This document shows positions 21,101-33,449 of a stretch of 64,000 nucleotides of DNA, piece after piece. Position 1 is the stretch's first letter, and every line of letters begins with the position of its first letter. The DNA is from Ursus arctos. Lineage: Eukaryota > Chordata > Mammalia > Carnivora > Ursidae. The DNA is taken from NCBI RefSeq assembly GCF_023065955.2, contig NW_026622808.1, positions 46,140,475 through 46,204,474 on the forward strand, given 5' to 3'. Both the position numbers and the translations under genes were made by a program. The notes under the pieces are model-generated. The model did not search any database. It had not been told where the DNA came from and was given only the letters and a program-made list of their open reading frames with translations.

Positions 21101-23064
21101 CCAGAACTTTATATCACATGCCCAGACCTGGAGTCTTCTCCTTGCCATTGTCTCAAGCCCATGAATTTCCCTTCCCTTTCCCAACATAGGAAGACTTGAC
21201 TTATGCTTGAAACCAGATTCTAACACTGCCTAAGGTTTCCTAAGCTTAAAGATTCAGCTTCTAAAAAATAAATCAGTACCCTGTTTCATGGAAGCTTAAG
21301 GATCAAGTATTTATAAAACAGGTTCACATTTAATGATAAGTACCTGTGCCACAAATATGTCTATTGTTAATATTTGTTTCTATGGTGAATTGCACTGAAC
21401 AAAAAGGTATTCAGACAAATAACCTCATGTCATGGGGGGAAAAAAGCCTTCTTTACTTCTTATTAATTCTCCACTCCAAGTACCCTTTGCACCTCTTAGC
21501 TCACCATTAGATAGGAGTAGTTATTATTATTACTGAAACATAAGGTTAACATTTCCATCATCACTGGGGTCAAAATTTGCATACTTTTGCATAATTCCTG
21601 TGCACAGCTGCTTGTATGCTCTGTCTTTCATCTTAGTTTGCACAATTCATCTGGAATTTCTTAAAACTGGACTATTCATAATAGTCTTGAAAGAACTTCA
21701 GGGGGAATGTTGAGTTCAACATTTTAGCAGCATCCTTCACTTAAATAAAAAGCTTCAGAGCCTCTTGAAGACCTGAACAGTTTTGACTGAAAAATCTAAT
21801 ATCAACCACATGGGCTAAATGATTGCAGAACAAACTTTTTATTGCATTATAAATCTGCTGGAAACAACAACAAAAAAGGTCATCAATCTCTTCCTTACTT
21901 CTTCTTGGCATTTTGAAATTACCCTCTTTTCCTTCCTTATTTCCCAAACAAAACCAGGGTATTCAACCTTGTCACAAATTCTACTTGTCAGTGATGTTCC
22001 TTTGATAAGCTGTTGAAACTTGTAGGCCAGATGAGAAGAAATCACATAAGAACTCAAGCCATTTTTTAAAATCAAGATTGACTAAGGAACCAAATGACTT
22101 CTACTTTTTAGTGGAATCAAAAGAAACTGGTCAACAGCCATTATGTGAAAAGAAGGAAAGGCAGTACAATAGAGTAGCTTAAAAGGAAGGATATCTAAAT
22201 GCTAGCTTTGACTTTGCCTATAACTTGATGCATTTTCTTCAGCATATTACTCAACTTTGCATTCGTCAGGCCTCTTGGTTTCAAGCGATCGAACTCAATC
22301 TCAGTGGCAAAAGAATAGGTAAAGCAGAGGTAGGATAGAGCCACTAACTGAGTCACATAAAAAGTCCAGGGGTATATTTGGTTCAGGTGTGGCTGGATGC
22401 AGGTACTCAAATAATGTCACCAAGAGCATGTTTCTCCCTATCCCTCACAGCCCTTTTCCTGTGGGCTGATGCCACTCTTGGGCAGGCTTTTCAAATCCTG
22501 TGCAAAGATGGTTATCAGTAGTCCTGGCTTGTGTCTATCAATTCAGCAATCCCATTGGAAAGAGACCATCATTTTCCCTGTTGTTTCCAATGGTCTTTGG
22601 AAAACCCCTGTGGATTTCAGACCCAGACCCAACTTTGAACCAATAAAAAAAAATGCAACTTGTCAGATCTAGGGTACATGCATCACACTCCACATGGACT
22701 GAATTTTGGGAGGAAGCATTTGCTCAAAGGAAAATTAGGGCACTGGAACCAGAAAATTAGGGCAGGAGATGTGTGATAAACAGTGGCCAGGCAAAAACAA
22801 TATACTTCCAATTTAACCTCTCTTGGATTTCAAGTATTCTAAAAATTATGTAATTTAGAGTTGATGATGTAAAGTTTTGTACTGTAAGGTTCAAGCCACA
22901 GTATTTTTAAGAAACTTCTGAAAAAGAGATGGCTGATTGGAACCCAATATCCATTCTCTCACTCTAACTTTAGTAGTAAAACCCCCTAACTTGTGATAGG
23001 AGCATAGCACTCTGCAAAAGACTATTACTTCCCAGGCGGTCCACGTGTGGCTATATGACTGATG
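21101..23064. other. Repeat-poor unassigned sequence
   Basis: Nearly 2 kb with no repeat I can name and no supported gene. Frames at 21819-22016 (+), 21839-22075 (-), 22195-22410 (-) and 22469-22672 (+) are all under 80 codons and have no recognisable domain. Confidence 0.5.
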
Positions 23065-23366
23065 TCATAGTTTGGATTATGGCTTCCAAAGATATCCAGG
23101 TCCTAGTCCCTGGAAACTGTGAAAGTTCCCTTACGTGGTAAAAGACTGCAGATGTGGCTGAGTTAAGGATCTTGAGATGAGGAGACTGTCCTGGATTATC
23201 CAGGTGGTCCCTAAAGGCAATCACCAGTGTTCTTATAAAATACAGGCAGAACAAAACTGGTGTAGCCACTCTGGAGAACAGTTAAAAAGTTAAAAATAGA
23301 GTTCCCTACAATCCAGCAATTACACTACTAGGTATTTACCCAAAGGATACAAAAGTACTGATTTGA

Positions 23367-23558
23367 GGGGGCGCCTGGGTGGCGCAGTCGTTAAAGCGTC
23401 TGCCTTCAGTTCAGGGCGTGATCCCGGCGTTCCGGGATCGAGTCCCACATCGGGCTCCTCTGCTGGGAGCCTGCTTCTTCCTATCTCACTCGCCTGCTGT
23501 GTTCCCTCTCTCGCTGGCTGTCTCTCTGTCACATAAATAAATAAAATCTTTAAAAAAA
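23367..23558 (+). mobile_element. SINEC inside L1
   Basis: Sense copy with GGGGGCGCCTGGGTGGCGC head. The TSD AAAAGTACTGATTTGA lies at 23351-23366 and 23559-23574. It is the youngest layer in this nest. Confidence 0.97.
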
Positions 23559-23678
23559 AAAGTACTGATTTGAAGGGATGCATGCAACATGATGTTTATA
23601 GCAGTGTTACCAACAACAGCCAAATTATGGAAAGAGCCAAAATGCCCATCCACTGATGAATGGATAAAGAAGAGGTGG

Positions 23679-23681
<3 letters not shown>

Positions 23682-23722
<41 letters not shown>
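23682..23722. repeat. (CA)n microsatellite in L1 ORF2
   Basis: About 20 CA units replace a coding stretch that in other L1 copies reads as a short TATATA-type run after GGTGGTATA. Confidence 0.98.
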
Positions 23723-23724
<2 letters not shown>

Positions 23725-24479
23725 AATATTACTCAGCCATAAAAAAGAATGACATCTTGACATATGCAATGATGTGGATGGACCTAGAGAGTATTACGCT
23801 AAGTGAAATAAGTCAGAGAAACACAAATACCATATGATTTCCTCATATGTGGGATTTAAGAAACAAAACAGATGAACACGGTTGCGGGGGAAGAGAGGCA
23901 AACCAGGAAACAAACTCTTAACTATAGAGAACAAACTGAGGGCTGCTGGAGGGACGTGGGTGGGGGATGGGTTAAATAGGAGATGGGTTCTAAGGACGGC
24001 ACTTGTGCTGAACACTAGGTGTTGTAGGTAAGTGATGAATCACTGAATTCTACACCTGAAACTAATATTACACTGTATGTTAAGTAACTAATGTTTAAAT
24101 AAACACTTGAAAAAGAAAAATAAACAAATAAATAGATAAATAAAATAGGGACAGAGGGAGATTACATACAGAAGAGAAGAAGGCAATGTGAGCATTGGAC
24201 AGACAGGACTGGAGTGATGCAGTCACAGCCAGGGAGGCACCAGAAGCTAGAAGATGAAAGGAGACTGTCCCGTAGAGCCTCCAAAAGGAATGCAGCTGTG
24301 TGGACACCTCCATTTCAGCCAGTGAAACTGAAAACTGTGAGAGTATAAATTTCAGTGGTTTTGAGCTACTAAATTTGTGGGAATGTGTTACAGCAGCCAT
24401 AGGTAACCAATATAATTGAGTTCTGGCAGATAAAATATGAACAAAAATGGAGATGTCTAGCATCTAGCTCATGCACTTT

Positions 24480-24725
24480 AAGGGAAAGGTGTTTCTCTCC
24501 TTTCCCCACGCTCTCCTCTGTCCACTAGCAAACGTGCTAGTGAGCCATCTTGTGCTACCACCCATTATGTGAATAAAGGGAACATGCCAGGGTGGTAGAG
24601 CAACAAGATAGAAGGAGCCTGGATCCCCAATATCCAGCTTGAAATCCCAATTTAAGCGATAAATAAAACCCTTGTCTTATTTAAGTCACTGTATTCTGGG
24701 ATCTCTTATTACAGCTAATCTATAA
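24480..24725 (+). repeat. Ancient LTR-like repeat end
   Basis: GGTGGTAGAGCAACAAGATA and GAAGGAGCCTGGATCCCC, then TCTTATTTAAGTCACTGTAT, AGCTAATCTATAACC. This resembles the same family as the repeat at about 20400. Confidence 0.5.
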
Positions 24726-25560
24726 CCTAACAAAATTACCATTTTTGTCTGCCATGAAACTGCACTTTAAAGACTTCAAACTCCAGGGAGTGCAATTAAC
24801 TGAAGACCCAGAGGCTACAGTCTGAGCTCCACCACATTTGCACCCAGCCCTCACTTCCCAGAAGCTGCTCCCACCATCTGGGCGTGGCAGGGATACTAAA
24901 GCAGTTTTATTCCTGTGCAACATGGGGTCCCCCTAACAGCCAACTTTGGCTCAAGGACTCCTCAGTGGCTTTACCAAAGCTCCTGAGACAACACAGGGAT
25001 CTAAGATGCTGAGTTCAACCAAACTCCCTTCCCCCTCATTTCACCTGGGGCAGATGGTTTGGCTACCCGATAGCTCTCTGAATCTTACCAGTTCTTTCCC
25101 CATTCTCTCTCTCAGGTGCTTCCCCTATTTAAGTCCTTGTTCGATTAATCCCATCTAGGCAACTGCTTCTCAGACTAATACACCATCTTCTCTCAAAAGC
25201 TCAAGAACAATGAGGTCCCTTGGCAAAGTAAGAAAAAATGAGAATCTTAACAAGTAAAAGCATCTTATCACAAACATATTTACCCAAGGTAACTGTGAAA
25301 CAAAGACTTGACCATCTTTACTTTACTTTCCCCAAATAACCACCTCTTGATCACTTTCAAATTCTCTCCTGCCCTTGGAAATAAATTAGGAGGACAACAA
25401 AATTTTCTCCCAAGATTTGGCAAACTGCATATTATTGACTATTTCAAATGACTGAATGAAAAGTAAAATTCCATCAATTATCCAGTTGCTTTATTTAAAT
25501 ATCAAACATCTGGAGGTTGATGATAAGCAGGTTAAGAATTCAGGATGACTACATTTTTCA
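24726..25560. other. No recognised feature
   Basis: Unassigned sequence. A 70-codon plus-strand frame at 24946 and a 67-codon minus-strand frame at 24720 have no domain. Confidence 0.5.
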
Positions 25561-25914
25561 TTAATCTTTGGCCTGATTTAACCTAGTGTAGATGCAATCC
25601 ATTAGCTCTGAATTTCTGCATATTTGCACGTTTTTGTCTTGGTATGTGCTAATCGCTTCTCCTGGATGTACAAATGTCCATACAATGTGCAGTCTGGCAT
25701 AACTCCCCCATTGAGAAGTCATTGCTGCACTCCACTTCCATCCATTGTCTGCAGCTTTAGTTATAACAGACTTCTTTTGCTTAGTATGTTTGTCTTTAGG
25801 ATTGTCAGCCTTTTTCTTCATGTTAGTAGTCCTATAACTATTCCTGACATATCTGTCTTCATCACACATTTGTTGAACTGCATCAAATGTGAAAAAGTTG
25901 GGAAATGCATGCAT
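25561..25914 (-). other. 117-codon ORF of unknown identity
   Basis: The frame is free of recognised repeats, not low-complexity, and rich in Lys and charged residues in its first half (MKKKADNPKDKHTKQKKS). On the minus strand, AG acceptor-like sites (TTTGATGCAG and CTCCTGCAG) occur at or just upstream of the frame start. An AATAAA lies about 65 bases past the stop, without a poly(A) tract. I do not recognise the protein. It could be a terminal exon, a decayed gene copy or chance. The opposite strand also has a 127-codon frame (25624-26007), which weakens the case. Confidence 0.2.
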
Positions 25915-26990
25915 GAATACTGCAGGAGACTAATGTTTCTTCAACAGATTCTGGCATGGAGTTGGGAACGTCCCTCCTGGAGTGGTTGTTGGAATGAGAA
26001 AATATGACATTGAGAGGAACTCAGGGAAGGAAATATCTGCTCTTGACAAAGGCCTTGAACACAAAACAGAGCAGACGAAATTGAAAATGATGAGTTCTCA
26101 TCCTTCCACATGTGGTATATTTACAACCATGACAACTGAGGCAAGACTTTCAGAGGCATGCCTTATTCATTGTTGGGTGCAGAGGGTGGGTGTGTGTGTG
26201 TGTGTGTTCTTGAAGGTAAGAGTTGTGCACTGCTTTTTTGTCTATTGTCAGACAAAAAAAAAAAGATTTTCTTCTGAAAACAGGTTAGATATCATCTTTT
26301 AAATGATTATGTGGATAACTGTTACTAACACAACTCCCACCTAAACATGTGTTTAGGTCTCACAGGGGTTTTTTGGTTGGTTGTTGTTGTTGTTGTTTTA
26401 ATTAAAAGAAGACATAATATCTGTTCGTGGTGATAAGAAAATATTATTAGAAAAATAGTGAATTCTTAGAATATTGGTATATTAGTGATATTAAACTGGG
26501 AGGTAGAATTCAATTTCTAGATCTGAATTTGCCATAAATAATAATGTATTCTAGGATTAGTCATCTAATCAGAGACCTGGCAACCTTATCTATAAAAATG
26601 AAAGAGCTGAAGTGTTTCAGAAGCTGAAAACTGGTGGATAATGGGCCAAGCGCTGCCTAAAGATGTGTTTGCTTTGGTCAGTCAGCATTTTTTAAACTAA
26701 ATTAGTTGCTTGACTATAACTCAAAACATTTTGCCAGAAAAAGAAACACAGTGTCTGGCTTCTTTGAAAAATCAAAAGATAACAACCAACTTCATCTTAT
26801 ATTTCCATATGACAACCACTGGGTAAAGCCCATATTCCCCATGTATACCTGGCACACTTTATTCACTTATGCCTGACTACACTTGACAGACATTTGAATG
26901 TGTGACTCCTACACTCTATGAGCTAAAAGGGCCTGTCTAAAAGCCTATGAGCCTGGAATATAACTAAGAGCCTAGAAACAAACCCATATA
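25915..26990. other. Unassigned sequence with short simple repeats
   Basis: It contains a GT run at about 26190-26208 and a TTG-rich tract at about 26370-26397. No supported gene. The 106-codon frame at 25982-26302 crosses the GT run and is probably chance. Confidence 0.5.
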
Positions 26991-27730
26991 TTTATAGTCA
27001 ATTGATGTTCAATAGTGTGTCAAGACAATTCAGTGGGAAAATAATACTTTTTTTCAGCAGATGTTCCTGGAACAACTTGATATCCACATGCAACGGAATA
27101 AAGTTGGACTCCTTCCTCACACCATACACAAAAAATTAATTCAGAATGGATCACAAACCTTGATGTAAGAGATGAAACTATAAAGCTACCAGAAGAAAAT
27201 ATAGGAAAAAATCTTCATGATCTTAGATTAGGCAAGGTTATCTTAGATATGACACCAAAATCTCAAGTGACAAAAGAAAAGTAGATAAATTAAAATCCAT
27301 CAAAATTTTAAAAGCTTTTATGCTTCCAAGGATACCATTAAGAATATGAAAAGACAGCCTACAGAATGATAGAAAATATTTGCAAATGATATATTTGATA
27401 AGAGATCAACCTTTGGACAGTGTGCTAAGTGAAAGAAGCCAGATGCAAAACAAAACAAAACAAAACAAAAACAAAACCCGCTTATGACATGATCCCATTT
27501 ATATGAAATGTCCAGAATAGGTAAATGCATAGAACAGAAAATAGACGGATGGCTGCCAGGGGTTAGGGGTAGGAGGAATAGAGAGTAACAGCTAACAAAT
27601 GTGGAGTTTCTTTTTGGGGGTGATAAAAATATTGTGAAATTAGACAGTGGTGGTAGTTGTACAGCTTTGTGAGTATGCTAAAAAACCACCAAACTGTACA
27701 CTTCAAAAGGATGTATGATGTATGAATCAT
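26991..27730 (+). mobile_element. L1M ORF2 end and 3' UTR
   Basis: ATTGATGTTCAATAGTGTGT, CATGCAACGGAATAAAGTTG, ATGGATCACAAACCTTGATG and GGATGGCTGCCAGGGGTTAG follow the order of an older L1. The coding frame is broken. An AAAACA-rich tract lies at about 27448-27477. Confidence 0.9.
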
Positions 27731-27740
27731 ATCTCCAATT

Positions 27741-27935
27741 TATTTTCTTGAAGATTTTTTATTTATTCATTTGAGAGAGAGAGAGACAGAGAGAGCACAA
27801 GCAGGGGGAGAGGATGAGGGAGAAGCAGACACACCGCTAAGCCAGGAGCTTGACGTGGAGCCTGGTCCCAGGACCTGGGATCATGACCTGAGTGAAAGGA
27901 AGGTACTCAACCATCTGAGCCACCCAGGTGCCCCT
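27741..27935 (-). mobile_element. SINEC, older subfamily
   Basis: Antisense copy ending GAGCCACCCAGGTGCCCC. Near-identical flanks of ATATCTCCAATT (27729-27740) and ATATCTCCATTT (27936-27947). Confidence 0.96.
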
Positions 27936-27947
27936 ATATCTCCATTT

Positions 27948-28879
27948 TAAAAGTACATGAACCTGCAGTAGGATCTAAATTTTCATCTCCATTATCCTTG
28001 TCAACATTATCAATATCATCGAATTTCCTTCCCCAGTGATAGGCTAACCACTATGAGCAACCCACTTCACCTTAATGTGAAACGAAGTGAATTATGGCTA
28101 ATGCTGCAATAACTTTTACTTATGAAAGAATAAAACTCGAGCCTCTTTTTTAAAAAAAGGAAACTTTGAAGAAAGTTTCACAATTACCCTTAAGACTATG
28201 AACTCAGGGTCTCTTCTGAATTTCCGATCAAGCGGGGGCATCTGGAAAATGGGCAGTACCGAGAAAGACTCATTTCAAGCCACCTTCCTCCCATTCCAGT
28301 ACTTAACACATGAGAGGAAAATGGCCAGTTGTTTTGTAATGGGACTATAAGAAAAATCAATCTCCAAATTGAAGGGCAGTATATCAGCAAGTGAATTATA
28401 CCATCTCTCTAATATTCCTGCTCTTGGCCAAGCATGAAAGGTAGTGAATGATGTAACAGCATCTAACCAATCTGCACAAAATGCGAGCATTAAAGGTGAA
28501 AACATGTTTGCCCTTAGAAAGGGGTTCACATGGAAATGAGGAGTACGGTTACGTGCATGTATATAATGAGAAGTGGGGGGAAATGTGTTATTTTCTAAAC
28601 TGGCTGTTGGAATTGGTTGGATCAGAAGGAGTGCAGATTCTCTTTTTTGGCAGAAAGTTTTCCCTTGTTTAGAAAATTACCTTTATGAATCTCCTCAAGC
28701 CCCGGCCTAGATAAGAGATCCAGAAAGAGAAGAATAAAGTTGATTTAGGGAATAAAATAAAAACGACTCCTTAAAAAGTAACTTCCTTAATGGTGTTGGG
28801 TAAGAGCATATCTTCAGATCCATCCCTCCGCCCTGCTCTATGTACTGCGTTTAACCCATCCTCCATGGACGGCAATCAA
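27948..28879. other. No recognised feature
   Basis: Unassigned. An 84-codon minus-strand frame (28275-28529) is free of recognised repeats but shows no domain I know. Confidence 0.5.
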
Positions 28880-29150
28880 CAGACTCCCTAACCCACTGGT
28901 TTCCAGTTGGGTTCTGCCAATAGGAGGTAACTGCCGAAGACTGGAGAGTGGGAGGAGAGTGAGTACAGGGTGGTTTATTCCTCAGTCTCTCTTTACGCTT
29001 GGCTTCTGGTTAGCAGATGTTAGGCAACCCTCTGCTACGGGGCCCCTCCCCCTCAGGGTTCCAGAGACTACTTCTCTGTCCTGGTCCTTCAGGCCTAAAA
29101 GCAATGACAGCTCCCTGCTCTTCTCAGCCAAAGGGTGCTCCAACATACAG
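28880..29150 (+). repeat. Possible ancient LTR-like repeat
   Basis: GGGTTCTGCCAATAGGAGG, then GGGTGGTTTATTCCTCAGTC, then CAGGGTTCCAGAGACTACTT and CCTTCAGGCCTAAAAGCAAT match the order of a common mammalian dispersed element. I cannot name the subfamily. The 91-106 codon frames here are inside it. Confidence 0.5.
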
Positions 29151-32100
29151 TCAGTTCCACTAGAAGCAACATATGTATTCTTGAAACCCATCATGCTATG
29201 CAAAATTTTGCAAAAGATACCAAGCGGTTTATGGGAAAATGGGAGGCACACACACACAAACTCGATCTACGACGTTTGAAAAACACAGGAACCTAATAAA
29301 AATGACTGACAGTGTTACACTTGTTACATGATTAAGAAACACGTAAATACAATAAATATTGCATTTTTACCTTGAAAAAGACCTTGGAGTTTGCTTGTGG
29401 AAGGACACATCATAAGGGTTACAGCTTGTGAACTGTTGCAAAGTGGCAGCAGGAAACTAATCTGAAATTCGCAAAAAAGTTGTGGCACCAGATGGGGATG
29501 GTGCTGCGCATGACAATGTGGTGAACTGAGGTGGAGAGCGGATGTGTGGGGGAAGGGGTGTGTATTTTGTGTTTTCCTACAGTGTTTGGTTGAACAGGGT
29601 GCAGATTTCTGTGTTCACCAAATGCTTTTCATGGGTGCAATCACACATAAGCAAATGCAACACTATGCTCAAAATGTTCCAGGATATACCAAAGGCATTG
29701 GAACAAATTTGTGTTTTCAAAACAAGTGTTATAACGGAACTGATTGTACATAGTTTATTTCCCTACACTTGGCCTATGGCTTTATAAATAATAGTGGCTT
29801 TACTACATTCTTCTCAATGACCACATTGGAATATGTCCTGTTTCCCATCAAAACACTTAGAGAATTAGGGCAGTCTGGGGACAAGAGCTCGAGCAATATG
29901 GTGGGAGTTCAGAACCTGACACTCCAAACAGCCTATCAGAAATTCCTGTTGGGAGAAGTTGCCAGGAACTTTGAAAGATAGTGGTGTGCCTTAAAAAAAT
30001 TCTACTTAACTTTATGTTCTATACTATCTTGCAGTCCCTGCCGCAGTCTGCCCCACTTGCCGTTATGCGCAACAGCTCTGTGTTGAGTGGGGCTTTGGGG
30101 AATGGAAAGGGAGGAAAGTGGCATGTAGAACGTGAAGATGGGCAGAAAGGACAGGGGTCACAATTGGTGAGAAGAGACAACTGAGACACCAGCTGCTCTC
30201 CCCAGAATAAACCAAAGAAAACCTTTAAAAGGCACCAGGCAGTCCATGTTATACTAATATGCATATACCTCTGTTAGGGACCTTTCCATTGATAGAGAAG
30301 TGGACTCCACATATAAGGAAAATGAATATAGCTTTTACTTCCACATTTTCCACCAAGAAAAGCCTCTCAACAATATTTTCCATTTCAAAGGCACTTGTTC
30401 TGCAAGTAACACAAATTTAGGAGTGAAAATACTCGATTTTTTCTCTCTTCAACAAGCCCTTTTATTTATTTATTTTTTTACCTGAGTCAGAGCATAAATA
30501 TAACCTCGGTTTTGCCCAACCAAATTACATTAGCCATAGAAGCATGCCCACATGAAGGGATTATTAATCCTCAAAAAAGCCTTGGCAGAATTTGATGAAA
30601 GTTCAAATGTATTTTCACAGATGGCTGTGCTATGGTGTATTTGATTTGAAAAATATTAAACAAAGCAATACCCCATTTCTGTTTTATTCCCTGAAAGCAA
30701 TTATTACATGAAAAGGTAGACAGACAGGACACAGTTAACAAAGACTAAAGAGTTGTCATTAGCTTAGAAATGTTCTGGAAAATAAGTGAGAGCCACTCAC
30801 CAAAATATGATTGTAAAATACAGAAATAAAAAACCTATATTGTGAATATACACGTACATATAGCCCACATCGCAGTTTGATGAAGCAAGAGATAAATGGC
30901 CCAACACTGATTGTTTTTATAGGAATATGACAAAACTCCAAAGAAGAGAAACAGAACATCGCTCCATTCACATAAAAAGCAAATTACAGATGGGGAAAAA
31001 AAAATTCACTACTCTCAGAGCAAGATTCAATTAAAAAAATATGTCTGGCTTTGACAGGGCAAATTCCAGGCGTAGTATATTTTCATAGAAGTTGGTCCTG
31101 GAGGAAAGATTTCAGTGCTACAAAAGCCTACGGAACTTTTCACGGCTTGTCATAATTTCTCTGTAATTCTAAACAAGGATTTCTGCCTCCTTAGCTCATA
31201 TTTTTCCCCTAACTAATTCTGTAAGGTGGTATTAGGCTTCTGAAAATCACACTGTATAATAGCTGCATGGTAGATATTGAATAATAATTAATGCTGCCTT
31301 ACAGCAATATAACATGCAGTGCTTTACCAAAGATGGCGTGTACATGTGAGTGTGTGCGTGCGCGTGTGTGTGTGTGTGCGCGTGTATGAGAGAGAGTACA
31401 CATAGTTAAATGGCAGGATGAAACCGTGGGAGAGGCAGCACATCATGTCCCAAGAGCAGCACAAGTAGCATTATTCAAACAAAACCCCACTCTAACTCTG
31501 GGACATCCATTTCTATCCTCAGAAACATTAGGTGGCAGCTATTGCCTTTGTGTTGTTCAAAGGTCAAAGCCAACACAAAGAACTGCCGCAAGTCACAGGA
31601 TTTTTGAGCCAAAACTTCTGCACGCATTCCCTCTGGCTTGTCACCTTTCATCCACTTTGTACAGAGTTCCATTAAGAATTTCTAGACATCAAGTTCTGGA
31701 TCTTGTTACAATGCTCAGAATGGCTGTCAGTGGACAGGATAAGAGCTCCAGTAGTCAGGCTTGAATTGTGCGAATAAATACACCCATTTGGGTGTTATCA
31801 AGCTGTTCCATATGTCTTATCATTTCATTCTTCGGTTGACACTGTGACCCCTGGAAAGCCAAGGAAGGTGTTTCTTCAGTTCTTTACCCTCGACCTCAGG
31901 GCAGCATGGCCTTTATTCTCTGTCCCCTAGTGCCCTGTGGAGATAATTGCCTACATTTTGGTGCCTATATTACATATGTTTCAACCTGTTCTCCAAACGT
32001 TAACCGTTTGGGATTAAAATAGTTTCTACGAAGCATTTTCAGCCTTTCCTTGAACTCCTGCCAATGTATGGCTTTCCAAAGAAAGGAAAATGCTGAGCAT

Positions 32101-32640
32101 TAGAAATGAAGTGAGGATTAGTCAGAGAAGATAATAAATAGCACATGACTGCATGTGGCAGAACCAAAAGAAAAAGAAGAGAAAAAACAACAACTTGTTT
32201 GTATTTTAATGATTTAACCATGACAACCATCTGAGGTCCTAGTAAAGGTAACAGGAATATAGGCCTGGGTCAAGAAGTAAGGAACGACTGGAGAGAAGCT
32301 GTACCATGGAAATCATATCAGATCATCAACACTGTGTATGCAACCAGATTACGAGTCCATTTAAGTATTCCTTTAATACACTATTTTGAATGCAAATATT
32401 AGTGAAAGCAATAAATGATGTAATAAATCATGAGGATGATAACAAACCTAGGAGTTGGGTTGATGTCTGCAGGATCCAGTCCTCCTAATATCATGCTAAT
32501 TTAAGGGCAGGGCAAATTCTATCTAGACATTGGTCAGAGACTCTGCAGGTTGGGTGGAGAGTGGCCTGGCTGCTACTTGAGAAGGGAGAACCTAGTGGTA
32601 ATGTAATAACAAACGCCACCACCACAGCTAATTTAATCAA
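29151..32640. other. Repeat-poor interval, no gene recognised
   Basis: About 3.5 kb with no SINE, L1, MIR or L2 that I can recognise, apart from a GT-rich tract at 31340-31382. Frames such as 29542-29787 (+), 30019-30264 (-) and 31426-31764 (+, 112 codons) have no recognisable domain or clear splice context. See findings. Confidence 0.55.
31340..31382. repeat. (GT)n/(GC)n microsatellite
   Basis: Alternating purine-pyrimidine tract with GTGTGCGTGCGCGTG. It is followed by a short GAGAGAG run. Confidence 0.95.
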
Positions 32641-32710
32641 AAAAAAAAACAAATAAAATAAAATATATATATACAACAAATAAAAACCTATATGAAGCCG
32701 ATGTACTGTT

Positions 32711-32836
32711 TTCATCTCTATGTTAGAGATGAGAAAATCAACGCAGAGAGGTTAAGCAATCTGCCAAAGGACATGCAGTTGACAGATGGGGATTTAAACC
32801 AAAGCAGCGTAGCTCCCAAGAAACCCTATGTAACAT
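32711..32836 (-). repeat. MIR fragment, interrupted by L1
   Basis: GAGATGAGAAAATCAACGCA, GAGAGGTTAAGCAATCTGCC, then GGGATTTAAACC is reverse-complement MIR. The L1 at 32834 interrupts its edge. Confidence 0.88.
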
Positions 32837-33138
32837 AAGAAATAGCAGGGAGATCAGTAGGAGAAGGAAGGGAAGAATGAAGGCAGGGCGGTAAACAGAA
32901 GGGGGAATGAGCCATGAGAGACTATGGACTCTGGGAAACAATCTGAGGGCTTCAGAGGGGAGGGGGGATGGGGGATTGGGATAGGCCGGTGATGGGTATT
33001 AAGGAGGGCACATATTGCATGGAGCACTGGGTGTTATACGCAAACAATGAATCATGGAACACTACATCAAAAACTAAGGATGTACTGTATGGTGACGAAC
33101 ATAACATAATAAAAAAAATTAGAAAAAGAAAAAGAAAA
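32834..33138 (+). mobile_element. Young L1 3' end with TSD
   Basis: Sense L1 3' UTR (GGGGGAATGAGCCATGAGAG through ATGTACTGTATGGTGACG) with an A-rich tail. The perfect TSD AAGAAACCCTATGTAA lies at 32818-32833 and 33139-33154. The 88-codon frame across it is spurious. Confidence 0.96.
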
Positions 33139-33235
33139 AAGAAACCCTATGTAAGCCCCTCTCCTCCTTATAGGAATGGGCTGGCAATGCCGAGGCCTTT
33201 ATACCATGTGCTACTGCAACAAAGAGGCATTTAGC

Positions 33236-33400
33236 CAATCACTCATGCTTTCCTTCATGCATTCAGCAAATACATAATGAACGCCTACTACGTGCCTGGC
33301 ATTAATGCTAGAGACTGGGATTTGATGATAAAAAAACAGAGGAGCTCCCTGCTCTTTTGGAATTTAGTCTAGTTGAGGAGATTGGTGGGAAAATCCAGAC
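33236..33400 (+). repeat. L2 fragment
   Basis: CATGCATTCAGCAAATACAT, then CTACTACGTGCCTGGCATTA, then GAGCTCCCTGCTCTTTTGG follow the L2 order. Confidence 0.9.
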
Positions 33401-33449
33401 TGCTTACAGAGCTTGCAGGAAAATATATTAAAACAGATGTGTTAGTTTA

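Larger units (their letters stand above)
23241..24135 (+). mobile_element. L1 ORF2 end and 3' UTR inside LTR
   Basis: The visible ORF2 C-terminal coding includes LWKEPKCPSTDEWIKK-like text (23630-23675) and [10 protein letters not shown] (about 23728-23757). The 3' UTR and TTTAAATAAA end follow. It contains a SINE (23367-23558) and a CA array (23682-23722). Confidence 0.9.
23065..24420 (+). mobile_element. MLT1-like LTR split by an L1
   Basis: The left half (23065-23240) has GGATTATGGCTTCCAAAGAT, TTAAGGATCTTGAGATGAGG and CCTGGATTATCCAGG. The right half (about 24140-24420) has GTAGAGCCTCCAAAAGGAAT and GTGTTACAGCAGCCATAGG. The two halves fit one LTR with an L1 between them. Confidence 0.65.

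Noticed and set aside
23682..23722. Possible CRISPR-like repeat array
   Set aside because: It is a pure dinucleotide microsatellite without spacers. The host is a mammal.
23486..23837. ORFs with Cys-Val or Thr-His repeats
   Set aside because: They are translations of the CA array and the surrounding L1 and SINE.
31426..31764. 112-codon plus-strand ORF in the repeat-poor interval
   Set aside because: It has no recognisable domain or good splice boundaries, and a 65-codon frame runs on the other strand. It was left as unassigned.
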